This document shows positions 11,543 through 22,329 of a stretch of DNA of 64,000 bases, piece by piece. Numbering within the stretch: position 1 is the first letter of the stretch; every line of letters starts with the position of its first letter. Both the position numbers and the translations under genes were made by a program. Location of the stretch: the NCBI RefSeq assembly GCF_029867415.1, contig NC_081180.1, positions 28,358,808 through 28,422,807 on the forward strand. The letters are read 5' to 3'. Under the pieces are notes generated by a model, which was not told where the DNA came from, searched no databases, and saw nothing but the letters and a program-made list of their open reading frames with translations. Origin of the DNA: Vicia villosa. Its lineage: Eukaryota; Streptophyta; Magnoliopsida; Fabales; Fabaceae.

Positions 11543-13036
11543 TGTTAGACGCTGGCCTGAGGATCTAGAGGGGGGGTGAATAGATCTCGCAGAGTTTTTC
11601 GGAATTATTTCGAACTAAAGAGAAAGCGGTTCTGAATCGACTTGCGTCTATTCCGGACCGTTATTGCAAGGGTCGTATATGTGACAAAACCACAAGATAA
11701 ATGAGATTAACGATGAAGTGATATGTTATCGAATCAATACGTTTCACAGCTGAAAATCAATTAACTTCTGAATTGACAAACTTTGATTTGCAATGCAGTA
11801 ATAATGGAATAAGAAAAAAGACAAACACTTGGTGATAATGTTCAAATTGATGATGATTCAAGATGTGGTGAATTGTGATGTTTATGCAGAACCTTAATTC
11901 ACAATTTTAACACTTGAATCGTTAATCAATTTTGCAATTATGACCAAATATGAACAGAACGTAAATGAAAAGATAAAAGCGACAAGAACACGATATTTGT
12001 TCAGGCAGTTCGTCGATCGTCCTCGCTACGACTACGTCTGCCCCCAATTCCAAATTGAAATTGGGAAATCTTCCATTAATGTTGAAAGTAGTATATACAA
12101 AGAAGAAAACAAAGCGATAAACAATAAACCGAATTTGTCGATCCTTTGAATCTTCTTCCCCCTTAATCTTGAGTCAGATCAAGGTGATCCAAGAGCTTCA
12201 CTTGATCCCTTTTCTGCAGTGTCTTGAATTGCCTTGAACCCTTGTTCTTCAATCTTCACACTCAGATGGATCCTTGATGAATCCTCTTGATAAAAACCCC
12301 CAAGAAACACCTATCTTGGAGGACAAAACCCTCGGATTTTATTCACCAAAAACCCCACAAATCTTCACCCACTAGGAATCTTCAATTCCGTTCCATGGAC
12401 GTTATCGAACTCGATCACTAACCCTCAACGCAAGAATGATTATGTGTAATTGTGTTGGAGATGACGAAGAACGAAGATGAGAAGCCTTTGTGTATCTTTC
12501 AGTCGTTGGTGTTGTATGCAATAATTGAACCTTGGATAATATATGTGAGTTGCTGGTATGTTGGAGCAGAGTGAACACATGATTTGGGAAGTTTTTAGCA
12601 GATAGGTCGACCTACCTTGGTGCTTAGGTCGACCTAACAGAGGTAAGAATGAGTCAGAATGAATTTGTTGCCAGTTGAGTCGACCTATTGCTAGGTTAGG
12701 TCGACCTAGAATCAGTTAATTCAGCTTTTTGAAGAATTCTTCAGATTAGGTCGACCTGTGGATGTGAGTGGGTCGACCTAACAGTGATATGACAAAAACT
12801 CTTCAGTTTAGGTCGACCTGGGAGTGTGGTTAGGTCGACCTACTTGTGGTATTTCTGAAACTTTCTTGTTTTCTTAGTTTTGAGTCGACCTAGATATATT
12901 GCAGGTCGACCTGATTTGTCTTGACTGGCCAACCTAGCACTTCCTTGAGTTCTTTTGCTTAAGCCTTGTTGTTTGTTTGCTTGTGGAGTTTGCCATGGAT
13001 CAAAAACTTCTTTGTGAATGTGACCTTGTATTTACA
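11543..13036. mobile_element. Nested solo LTR, probably SIRE/Maximus-type Ty1/copia
   Basis: It starts TGTTAGAC and ends TTTACA, flanked by AAGAG at 11538-11542 and 13037-13041. The host sequence on both sides rejoins as ATAAAGAGGGCAGGTAG, which also occurs intact nearby at 11456-11472; this confirms the empty site. It is 1494 bp with no coding capacity. A G-rich block next to the terminus (GAGGGGGGGTGAATAGA) resembles the same position in the SIRE LTRs at 30522 and 38900. Confidence 0.8.
12604..12915. repeat. Cluster of AGGTCGACCT palindromes
   Basis: The core GTCGAC occurs about ten times in about 300 bp, mostly within AGGTCGACCT, often paired at about 20-bp spacing. The sequence between copies is not conserved, so this is a cluster of sites and not a simple tandem repeat. 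Confidence 0.85.
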
Positions 13037-14201
13037 AAGAGGGCAGGTAGTCCTTAAGGAAAGATATAATAGTCATTTTAGGCAACCAGTAAAGATACCT
13101 TAGAAATCGAAAGGGACTATCATCATTAATCGTAGGCAGCATCGATGGGCATGCTCATTTTTGTTTAGGCAACTTTGAAGGGACTTATGATATTTTGATG
13201 ATGATTATGAACTGAGGGCAACATTTGCTAAGGTATCCTCGTATTCGAGGGACTTGACTATTTTTAGTGGAAAGGCAGCAATAAGAGGGATTACCTTAAA
13301 GGTGTGTGGGTGCAAAAATCGCGTGATTATATTCAAATATTTTATCTTATAAAGTTAGTGATCTAAATTAATTAACAGGCTTATCACTCCCTAAATTACT
13401 AACCACACAGTTAATGCGGAAAATAAAATGCGCAAAGTAAAATCCTACGCTATTACAAGGCTTCGGGATAGGGGATTACATAGCCAAAAACCCGGGAAAA
13501 AGACAGAAAATAAAAAATGCGGGAAATTAAAAGGTAGAAATTAAAAGTCCTAAGCTATTACAAAAACCTTGGCAAGCCTATACACATTTTCTAGAATTAA
13601 AATGGCAAAAATAGATAAATAAAATAAATTAAAGGCATGCGACATACACTAGAATAAGAGAAGAGAAGATCGATTTGAAAGAAAATAAGGGTTAGAGGTT
13701 TTTATGGTGATAAACCCTAAATTTTGAAGGTTAGCCTAATGGGTAAAATAAACCTACAGGGTTAAAAACCTAAACGAATGTTAATGGGCAACACCTACCT
13801 AAGTTTAAAAATCTAATTTGGCTAAATTAATTAAAATTATAAAAAAGGTTAATAAATCCTAAAATTAAATTAATTAGTCTAAAAATAATTATTAGCCTAA
13901 AAATAAAACCCTAACCCTAATTCATGAAAATGGACAACATCTACCTAAGGGAGAAAATTTAAGGTTTTGGGTTGTAATTAAATATTAATAATAAAAGAGG
14001 GTTAATTAAAGGAAAAGAAAAAAAAGGAAGAAAATAGAACCAAAAGGAAGAGGCTGAGATTTGATGTGGAAATCCTTGAGGGTGCATTATGGGAAAGTGG
14101 CCAACAAAGTGTTTGGCCAAAACAGGGTTAATGGCCAAAGGAAGTACCTGCAAAAAAGATAGTAATCATAATGTTAATAATAAGAATAATAATATTAATA
14201 G

Positions 14202-14202
<1 letters not shown>

Positions 14203-14241
<39 letters not shown>

Positions 14242-14242
14242 T
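14203..14242. repeat. Trinucleotide (ATA)n microsatellite
   Basis: About 13 consecutive ATA units inside the large solo LTR. Confidence 0.95.
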
Positions 14243-14284
14243 AAGATAAAAAAGAATTGGGGTTTAGAAAATTAAATTATGACC

Positions 14285-14410
14285 AAAATTACTAATAACC
14301 TTGATTTGGCCAAAATCCAAAAGGTTTTTGGCCAAATACGAATAACCTTAATTTGGCCAAAAACCTTTTGATTTTTGGCCAAATACGAATAACCTTGGTT
14401 TGGCCAAAAA
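14285..14410. repeat. Tandem repeat with GGCCAAA inverted motifs
   Basis: About 2.5 copies of a unit of about 60 bp containing AATAACCTT, TTTGGCCAAAA and TTTTTGGCCAAATACG. The TTTGGCCAAA core is itself palindromic. Confidence 0.75.
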
Positions 14411-15393
14411 AAACACTTGGATACTCCTTGAGGTCAAGGGATAAAGCTCCTTCCAGTTGGCCAGTCCATAGGAAACCTGTTCATAAACCACTATAATGTT
14501 ACGGTTAAGAAAACAAATGGAAAAATAGAAAAGTGATCAAAATAAAACAAAAAAAAAATATAAAAACCAGATTTTAAATCAAATAAAATAAGATAACGAA
14601 GCTACAAAGTTTTTGAGATTTTTTTGAAAATATAAAAATAGAAATTAAATCAAATAAAATAGAAAAACGAGGAATTTGCGATTTTGAGCGTCGAATTCTT
14701 TTAGAATTCTATTCTAAAGGAGTATTGTTCCTCGATTTTTTTCTGAACTTCTGGAAAAAATTCGGAGCAAATCGAAACAATAGTTTCAGAATTCGGCTGA
14801 TATGCTGGAAAATTTATCACTCTGCTGCAATCGGAATTAGAGTGGCGGAATATTATTCGTAACGGTCAGAAACGATGGTAAAGGGTTTTTTGTGGATGAG
14901 TGTAAAATTATGAGAGTTGTTGATTGTTAGTGTATGGGAACGAAGAATTTGGTAGAGGTGAATGGTTGATGAATGGTTAAAAATAAAGGTTGTTGGTTAT
15001 TTATAAGAAAACATTAGGTTAAAAGGAAAATGGGCTTGGACCTCACTTAATTTATTTTATTTTCCTTATTTTTAATTATTTAAATGAATAAATCAAAACA
15101 ATTGAAATAAAATAATTTAAGGGGTGATTGGATTAAAACTGTGGCCTAATAATGAATTTGTTCAATTTGGACTTTATGCATTGACTCAAAATTTCCCAAC
15201 TTTTACCAGCCATAATTTTCTCAATTTTCATTATTTGAGAATAATTTTGAATTTGTTGGGAAGCTTAGGATGTCCTCTTCAATTATTTTCGCACTTGAAG
15301 ATTTTTGTCTTTAAAAATGAGAGGGCAAATTTTGGGGTATAACACGTACCATCAGGGAACTGTAGAAATTCCAAGAACAACGACTGCTCCCAC

Positions 15394-16535
15394 CACTAGT
15401 ACAAAAATACCTTTTTAGCAGAGGTTGTTAAAACTAACTTACCAAAGATTAAGTTAAAACCGACTTACCAAAGATTAAATTAAAAAAATTAATTTGCATT
15501 AAATTTCTTAAGTTGGTTATGCTCATTACCTGACTTAAAAAGTTTATTTATTAAGTCAGGTGTAATACAACTGACCTTAGCACTTTTATTTATTTAAAAT
15601 AAATAAATAAATTCTAATATATACACAAGGGAATCGAACCTGGTAACTAAAAAATAATTTTACATCAAATTAATGTCAAAGATAACACATCGGATAAACT
15701 CGAACCATTATTCTTCTCAAACTCTTTAACACAAAACCTTCTTTCACTATGAAAACTAGCTCTCCACTTCTTTGTCACTCGTAACGCCCAGAAACTGGAT
15801 TCTCCCTACAAAAATTAAACATTCTCAAAATCGTTTTTGATTTCCCCATTTAGGACCATTATCACGAAGGTAACCTAACCCTTGGCGGCGTGCGTTCGAT
15901 TTCTCTGTTCATAGCCTTAACGATTGTGGTTAGGGTTTCTTCCTTTCTGTTTTACTCTTTCAATTGGTTCTTTAGATTTCATTTTCTCTATTTTTTGTTC
16001 TTTTGATTCACTTTGATTGTTGTTGTTATTAGGTAGTTTACGAAATGAGGTTGAAACATATTTTATTTAGAGTAAATTGATGTTGGTAAGGTTGGTTGTG
16101 TATAGAAATAATTTGAAGTTTTATTTCTAATTCCAAATCTGATAACCTTTTATTTATAAGGTAAAGTGATGAACTAGAACGAATATTAACCTTAGATTTA
16201 GAAATAATTAATGTAGAAGAATATTTTATTTGATGACAAAATATAATATTTTATTTTTAAAACGATAGTTTGCACGAAGGCTTTTTATTTTTTTTAAAAT
16301 CCAACTTATTAGGTCGGTTAAATATAACTGATTTAATAAACTACTTCTTAAGTCGTGTGCAAATGGCGTCAACACTTCCTGGAAGTCTACACTTATTAAG
16401 TCGCATGCTTTTTAACAGACCTAATAAACATTTCTTAAGTCAAGTCCAAATGTGACTTAAGAAGTCAAAACTTTTTATGTTGGTAGTTCTTAGGTCAGTT
16501 TAGGAACCGACTTAACAAACATTTATCTACTAGTG
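15394..16535. mobile_element. Non-autonomous CACTA (CMC) transposon
   Basis: The ends are CACTAGTAC... and ...CTACTAGTG, with the 3-bp duplication CAC at 15391-15393 and 16536-16538, as expected for CACTA elements. The subterminal regions hold repeated AACTTACC / GACTTAA-type motifs. No transposase is present. A central stretch (about 15780-16060) has a leader-like pyrimidine-rich segment and GGTTAGGGTTTCTTCC, possibly captured host 5' UTR (inference). Taking out the element and one CAC restores a continuous LINE reading frame across the join. Confidence 0.85.
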
Positions 16536-16864
16536 CACACAAAGAAAGCTCTTCTCCACCTAAAATCTTATGTCAGACCACCATCATCCATAAGAACCAT
16601 CTCCCCCAATATACCATTTTCAAGAAGAGAAACCGAAAACAATTTGTAAAATAAGTTCTCAAGGGGTATAGAGCAAATATACCGATCTCTTTAGAAGGAG
16701 GTGGGGAGACTAGAGCCTACCTTATTAGAAATCCCTTTCAAAAACCACACAAATCAGGCATCAGATAGAGGTCCGATATGAGAGAAATGTCGCCAACATG
16801 GGGATCTCAATATCAACACATGCGACAATCCGCCTAAAAGGGATAAAATATCCTAGGGCACATA
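16536..16864 (-). pseudogene. LINE ORF2 middle segment
   Basis: Minus-strand translation gives the plant LINE region between the RT thumb and zf-RVT (NKVGS, then SLLENGILGEMV, then FRWRRA), with stops and frame changes. It joins in frame to a 44-nt remnant at 15350-15393 on the far side of the CACTA element. The upstream side is cut by the solo LTR starting at 16865. Confidence 0.75.
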
Positions 16865-19476
16865 TGTAACACCCCGAATTCTAGATTAATTATTTATTTA
16901 ATTAATTTAGCATGAATATATGAGTCATTGTGAAGTATTCGATATATATGATGTTTTAATGTTTTTGTGTGAGTCATTATGATTCACGATGTTTTGATGA
17001 ATATGATGGTTATGTGATATTTATGTGAGATATTGTGAAACATTTGATATAAATGATTTTTAGTGATTTTTGTGAACTATTTGAATGTGTGATGTTATGT
17101 GGAGTCCTTATGATGGTTTGTGATGATCTGTGATGTTTGAGAGTATGATGACTTATGTGATGTTTTGATTATTCATGTGATGTTGAGATGATTTGTGTGA
17201 TGCTTAGGTATATTGATGGACTTTGGAGTATTTTAGAATAATTTACAATAATTAAAATAATAAGTGGAAGTATTTTAATTAGAAAAATAAGAGTTCTATT
17301 GGTGTTAGAGATTATAAGGGAAAGATAGTCAAATCAAGGGGCTACTAAGTGAGGGTAAAAAGAGGAAAGTCATATTAGGGTTCCTAGGATTAAACTAAGG
17401 AAAAAAGTTAAGTTGTCTCATTTTGTGCAATCGTAAGAATTGCAAGAAACACCATGAAGAGAAGGCTAGGGCACAAAGAGGCAAGAGGAACCTTGGATTT
17501 CGGTGGAACACGAAGAGAAGTCAGATTCAACTACGAATTAGGTAAAGGGGTTTTATCATTGTTATTATAATTGATTTAAGGCTTAGATACTTGTAGAATT
17601 ATTAGGATTTTGGTGTAGTTTTGATAATGAGATAAACATGATGAAAATGATGATGATTTGATATAGTAAGTGCTTCCAATTGATGCATAGGATGTATAAT
17701 GAATTGAGTTGTTGTTGTATGAGGTAAACATGAGGAATTGTGATGATTTTGAGGTTGTACTGTGTTGGATTTGAGTGGAATATGGGATGTTTAGGTGCAG
17801 GAATTCACATCAATGAGGGACACAATACAACAGAAAAATTCAGCACAAAAAAGGGATAGGACGACCTGAAGAACAGGGAGGTCGACCTAAATTGACCCGA
17901 GGAAGACAGACTTTAAAATTGTGACCTATGAGTCAGCCTGAAGAACAGGGAGGTCGACCTAAACAGATCTGAATGACATCAATTTTAGAGAGATTTTTCT
18001 AAGGCCATAACTTGAATTTCCAGACTCCGTTTGATGCGTTGTGCGAAACATTAGGAAGCTAATGTAATGAACTATATCCTGGTAGAATAAAATGATTCAT
18101 AGGATGTAGTTTTATAGTGCTTGTATTATGATTAGTTAATGAGACTATGTAGTGATAACATAGTAAGTATGTTCTTTGCTATGAATTGCCGTAACTCCGT
18201 CATGATATAACTTGATGTGTATTTTCCTTATGACAAGATGATGAGACTATGTAGTGATATAAGAATAGGCAATGCTTTTCTATTATGAATTGATTTAACT
18301 ATGTCTCACCATGACTTGACGTATGTTCTATGATGAATTGATGATGTTATGATGATGTGTGTAATATGAAGCACGTGATGAGGTATGATGAATATGATGA
18401 ATGATGTTGCGTTTTGACTAGTCGTGGTAGTATTTTATGTTATGTTGCACATCATGCATTCATAGAATTTGTAGGAATTTTATTTAGTGAAGTTTGCGGG
18501 TAATCCATTCAGTGATGTTAGGACACTTTGGTCCAGTGATGGCCTCAATCCCATAGTGTGGATTGAGTGTAACTTGTGATGTGCTCTGGTTCCAAATGAG
18601 AATCGATCCTATTGGTGGGGATTTTGGGAGATAATGATAACTAAGTCATCAGTAAAGTTGTGGTACCACATGCATGAGTCTTATGAAATTGCATTTTATT
18701 ATGTGTGGCATTGGACAATACTTGGATTACGTTATGTCTTTGATTGACTCTCTGAGTGAGATGTTTTGTATATTTTAAGTGATGTATTTGATTGATTCTT
18801 GAATTATGATTTTTTGACGTGAAGAACTAGTGATTGTTGTTATGTTATAGAATGCACTAAATGATGTTATGTTGTTGTTTCCTTGATATAACTATTATAT
18901 CTATTCCTTATGTATTTTATAATGATTATGATTTACTCACCTTTTCTGCTTGGAAATATTGCCTCGAAACGTGGGTAATTTGCTGGTGATCAAAATTAGT
19001 GTAGGAAACTTAGAGGATAGCTCCAGAGTGTGTTTGTTTGCTTTCCGTAGAATAAAGGGAGTCTTGCTCTGATATATAACATCGGGGTTAGGATCGATTG
19101 ATTGTGAACCTTGTGTTTCTTTGTGATTATGAGATTTTGTATTACTTTCATGATTTATATCTTGTTTTTGAGTCATGAAGTTATAAAATGAAGTATGATG
19201 ATTTTGTTGAAGTTTGAACTACCTTTCACGGTATTTGAAATATTTTATAAAGAATTTTTTAGACTTATTTATTCCGCTGCGAAGTTTGAAGTAGCTTGAT
19301 TGGATATGCCAAAGATGCTATTTATGTTTTCAAGTGTTTTTGCAACCCGTGTTACAGAGCAGGATTAATTGTTATATGATGTTCTATGAAGATGTGATGT
19401 CCTTCTGTGGATTTTAAATTGTTTTATTTTTTGTTAATTTATTGCAAAAATACATGTGAGTTAAAAGGGTGTTACA
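16865..19476. mobile_element. Solo LTR of a Ty3/gypsy element
   Basis: It starts TGTAACACC and ends GGTGTTACA (perfect 9-bp inverted ends), with the duplication ACATA at 16860-16864 and 19477-19481. It is 2.6 kb and non-coding. The start resembles that of the gypsy LTR at 54934 (TGTAACATCCCAAAATTTCT), so it is probably a related chromovirus family. Confidence 0.85.
17855..17965. repeat. Palindrome-linker cassettes in the gypsy solo LTR
   Basis: Two cassettes each read palindrome-like word, then CTGAAGAACAGGG, then AGGTCGACCT. The same linker style joins different palindromes in the gypsy LTR at 55553-55807. Confidence 0.75.
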
Positions 19477-19481
19477 ACATA

Positions 19482-19745
19482 CCTAGAAAAAAAGACATTA
19501 ATACAAAGACTAAACTAGGCAGAAAGTGACCTTTAACACCACTTCGTAAGAAGGGTAAGACTAGCCAACCTTAGCTCATGAACATTAAACCCCTCATACT
19601 CCTTAAGATTACGAACCCCAAACCACCTAACCCAATAAATTTTGAAGGAACCCTTAACCCCTCCTAAGAGAAACCTCCTTTGAATATTAATAACTACCTT
19701 CCAAACTTTAACAGATAACTTCAAGAAAGAGAGATATAAGGTAAG
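19482..19745 (-). pseudogene. LINE ORF2 5'-most remaining segment (RT thumb)
   Basis: The minus frame reads LYLSFLKLSVKVWK, then IQRRFLLGG, then WVRWFGV, then LRLASLTLLTKW, the conserved thumb/connection region of plant LINE reverse transcriptases. A stop follows the W. The sequence loses similarity beyond about 19745, so the copy is truncated there. It continues across the solo LTR at 16865-19476. Confidence 0.8.
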
Positions 19746-20171
19746 TATTTTATTATCTCTTGCTCTTCTCTATTTTTTGTTAGCTCTTTAGTAATGGCTT
19801 GTTTAGAAAATCTATAAAATTATATTCCCTTTATTAATCTTATTAGAAACATAGAAATTAGTAATGCATAGTTTTGGACTGAGGCAAAGGTGATTGACCC
19901 ATAAGTAACGAAATTAGATGTAGAAAGCCCAAGAGTGAGTAGCTCGTATAGTAGATAGCCTACCTCTACTAGGATTGACATGAGAGAAGTTAATGTATTT
20001 CATAATATGAATCTCAAATTTGATAATCATGCCCAAGAAGTACTTTAGATTTGAGGTATATGGTGTAATGATCTTTTGTTTTCAAGTGGTGGTTGAATTA
20101 AGAGGCTTCTTGAAGAATCTTTATCTCTGTGCAAATGGGCTTAGTTATCTCTTAATTATTAGATTTCTGCT
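19746..20171. other. Unassigned sequence
   Basis: No family was recognised. Plus-strand frames near 19880-20150 are protein-like but stop-broken. Confidence 0.3.
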
Positions 20172-20660
20172 TGTTGGGGAGTTCGGGAAATTCTGAAGCA
20201 CCAAAAGACGTTCAATACTCCAAGGAACGACAAGAGAGAGAGAGACGCCGCATCTCCAGTCAAAACCTTAAGGCGTCAGGTATATGAGTCATTTCTCTTA
20301 TAAATCCAACATTCAACCCATTCATAGTCGGTGTGAGACTTAACCACTCACACTTGCACCCAACAATATCTCCCAAAACTTTGAGTCTTCCACATCCTAT
20401 AACAGGATCCAACACCATATTCAGCTTCCGCTCCAGCACCAAGTTGAATCACGACTCTAATACTACTTGTTAGGGAGCCGACGGTGTGAAGCGCCAAAAG
20501 TATTAATGAATTAAACATTTAGGATCCAAGAGACTTTGACACGACATATGCACCCAAAAATCTTAAGGTGATAGGAGTATAGGTCCACTCTCTTATAAAT
20601 CTAACATTCAACCCACTCATAGTCAGTATGGGACTTAACCACTCACACTTGCGCCCAACG
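20172..20660 (-). mobile_element. TRIM (miniature LTR retrotransposon)
   Basis: Two diverged direct repeats of about 194 bp (20172-20365 starting TGTTGGGGAG, and 20468-20660 starting TGTTAGGGAG) share CTTATAAATC/TCAACATTCAACCC and CTTAACCACTCACACTTG. The 102 bp between them ends with GACTCTAATACTACT, a worn complement of a tRNA-Met primer site, placing transcription on the minus strand. There is no coding capacity. The right end has mutated from CA to CG, and no target duplication was found; the copies differ at many positions, so it is old. Confidence 0.7.
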
Positions 20661-20722
20661 TTACTCTTGGTCAAGAAATCGTTAATAATGGTTTACATAC
20701 AACTTAGTTATTCTCTTTTCGA

Positions 20723-20726
<4 letters not shown>

Positions 20727-20765
<39 letters not shown>
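20727..20765. repeat. TA microsatellite
   Basis: A run of about 19 TA units. Confidence 0.95.
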
Positions 20766-20768
<3 letters not shown>

Positions 20769-21662
20769 TTGATTTTTTTATAATTTAAAAATATTTTATC
20801 TACGGTCTATGTTTTTTTGTACTATCAATTGTGGAGTTATTTGTCGATTTTTCAAAGGACTTATCTCGACTTTTACTTAAGGATTTATTTGCTGCTTTAT
20901 TTGAGAGTTTACATGTAGATAGGGTGGAAATCAGTCAGCTCAACTAACAAGGACGTAAGGCCTAACTTACACAGATCGAGGCCATGCCAAACTTTTCTTT
21001 TAATTAGAAAAAATCTAGACTTTTTTTATAAACTTATTTAGTTAAAGAGTTACAAGCCATAAAAAAATCTTTAAAACTTACCAGACTAGCCTATTTAAGT
21101 TAATACAAATAATTTTATTATTGTTATATTGTATTTTATATTTTGAATTAAAATAAAAAGTAAAACTTAGTTATCTTAAAGAACTTGTGATAAAAAATTT
21201 AAAAACCTTATAAACAATGTCATTATTTTTTTTTAAGTTCTCTCAAATAAATAGTATTACAAAATTTATTTTGCTAGGTAAATTCGAATAAATCAATACA
21301 AACAAATATTTAGTCTTATTGATCTTTCAATTTTTTAGTCTAGTTAAATATTTATTGAATTTCTTGTTTGAGTAGACAAGTAGATCAATCAAACATTCTA
21401 AAAGGCCACATTCTAAAAGGCCGAAGTTAGACTTAAAAACTAAATCTATGATTTGCTACATACTAGACCTATGCTTTGAATTTTTTAACAAAATTAACAA
21501 AATGTAATCGGCATAGTCTATTTTCCCTCCTTCATGAAAATATTTCCCACTGTTTTACTTTAAATTTTAACTGCCAAAATAATTATGGCATAGGATAATC
21601 TATTGCAGATTTTTGGCAAAATTAGACTCAGGGTCCTGTAAGTTATTTTAATGTAACAAGAT
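20766..21662. other. AT-rich DNA without features
   Basis: I see no gene or element boundary here. Confidence 0.5.
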
Positions 21663-21860
21663 TAGGGGTGGCAAACGGGCATGCCCACCCTATTTAGGCC
21701 CACCCTGTAAAAGTCCGCAAAAAGTGAGGGCGGGATAAGGAAGACTCGCAGGCATTGAATATTTTAGGCCTAAAAATAATAAAATTGTATGAAAAAATTC
21801 ATGTCGACAAATGCCCGCAACAAAATAGGGTGGAACGGGGCAGACACGTCAAAGGGACGA
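21663..21860. mobile_element. Possible hAT-type terminal sequence
   Basis: TAGGGGTGGCAAACGGGC at 21663-21680 looks like a widespread plant hAT/MITE end, followed by a GC-richer block. The matching inverted right end was not found, so this may be a half element. Confidence 0.35.
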
Positions 21861-22184
21861 GGCGAACATATCAGCTATTTTTATTTAATTTCTTCCATTT
21901 ACATGCATTTTAATTGTTTTAAAAATACTTTGATGCACTAAAAAATTATGAAAAACTTATTATATGATCTAATGATGGTCTCTAACCTATGTTAAGTAAC
22001 ACATCAACACCATTAGCGTCAATTCGGCTTTTTTGAAATTGAGTTTGTGAAAAGGTTAACAGTGCAAACGTTAGTTAACATAAAAGACTAACTTGTAGCA
22101 AAAAAACATAATGGACCAACTTGTTACAATAAAATAACTTCAAAAACTTTGGATATATTTTTGTGCATATTTTTTTAATCAAAA

Positions 22185-22214
22185 CTAGCGTGATACCCGT
22201 GCGTCCGCACGGGT
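22185..22214 (-). mobile_element. Helitron 3' terminus, minus orientation
   Basis: On the minus strand: hairpin ACCCGTGC-GGAC-GCACGGGT (22214 down to 22195), six bases, CTAG (22188-22185), then T. The element body would lie to the right, over the minisatellite. Confidence 0.7.
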
Positions 22215-22329
22215 ACCCGTTGTGGCCGTGTTATTTTGTTCAATATATATATTATTCTAGAGGTAAATGTCATAAAACCAGATGTGTAAAATATAGAAAT
22301 TTCTTTTTAGTAGGTTGGGGCAAAGTTTG

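Larger units (their letters stand above)
11023..15344. mobile_element. Large solo LTR (Ty3/gypsy, Ogre/Tat-like), itself interrupted
   Basis: It begins TGTAATAC and ends GTATAACA (an imperfect 8-bp inverted end with TG...CA). It is flanked by the exact duplication CGTAC at 11018-11022 and 15345-15349. No coding sequence is present. The start contains the stretch AACAAGAGTCGCCACC, which I associate from memory with very large legume gypsy LTRs; the lineage is uncertain. Without the nested LTR (11543-13036 plus its 5-bp duplication) its length is about 2.8 kb. It lies inside the LINE. Confidence 0.75.

Noticed and set aside
20172..20660. Cassandra (5S-containing) TRIM
   Set aside because: The LTR layout fits a TRIM, but I could not see the conserved 5S promoter boxes, so only the generic call is kept.
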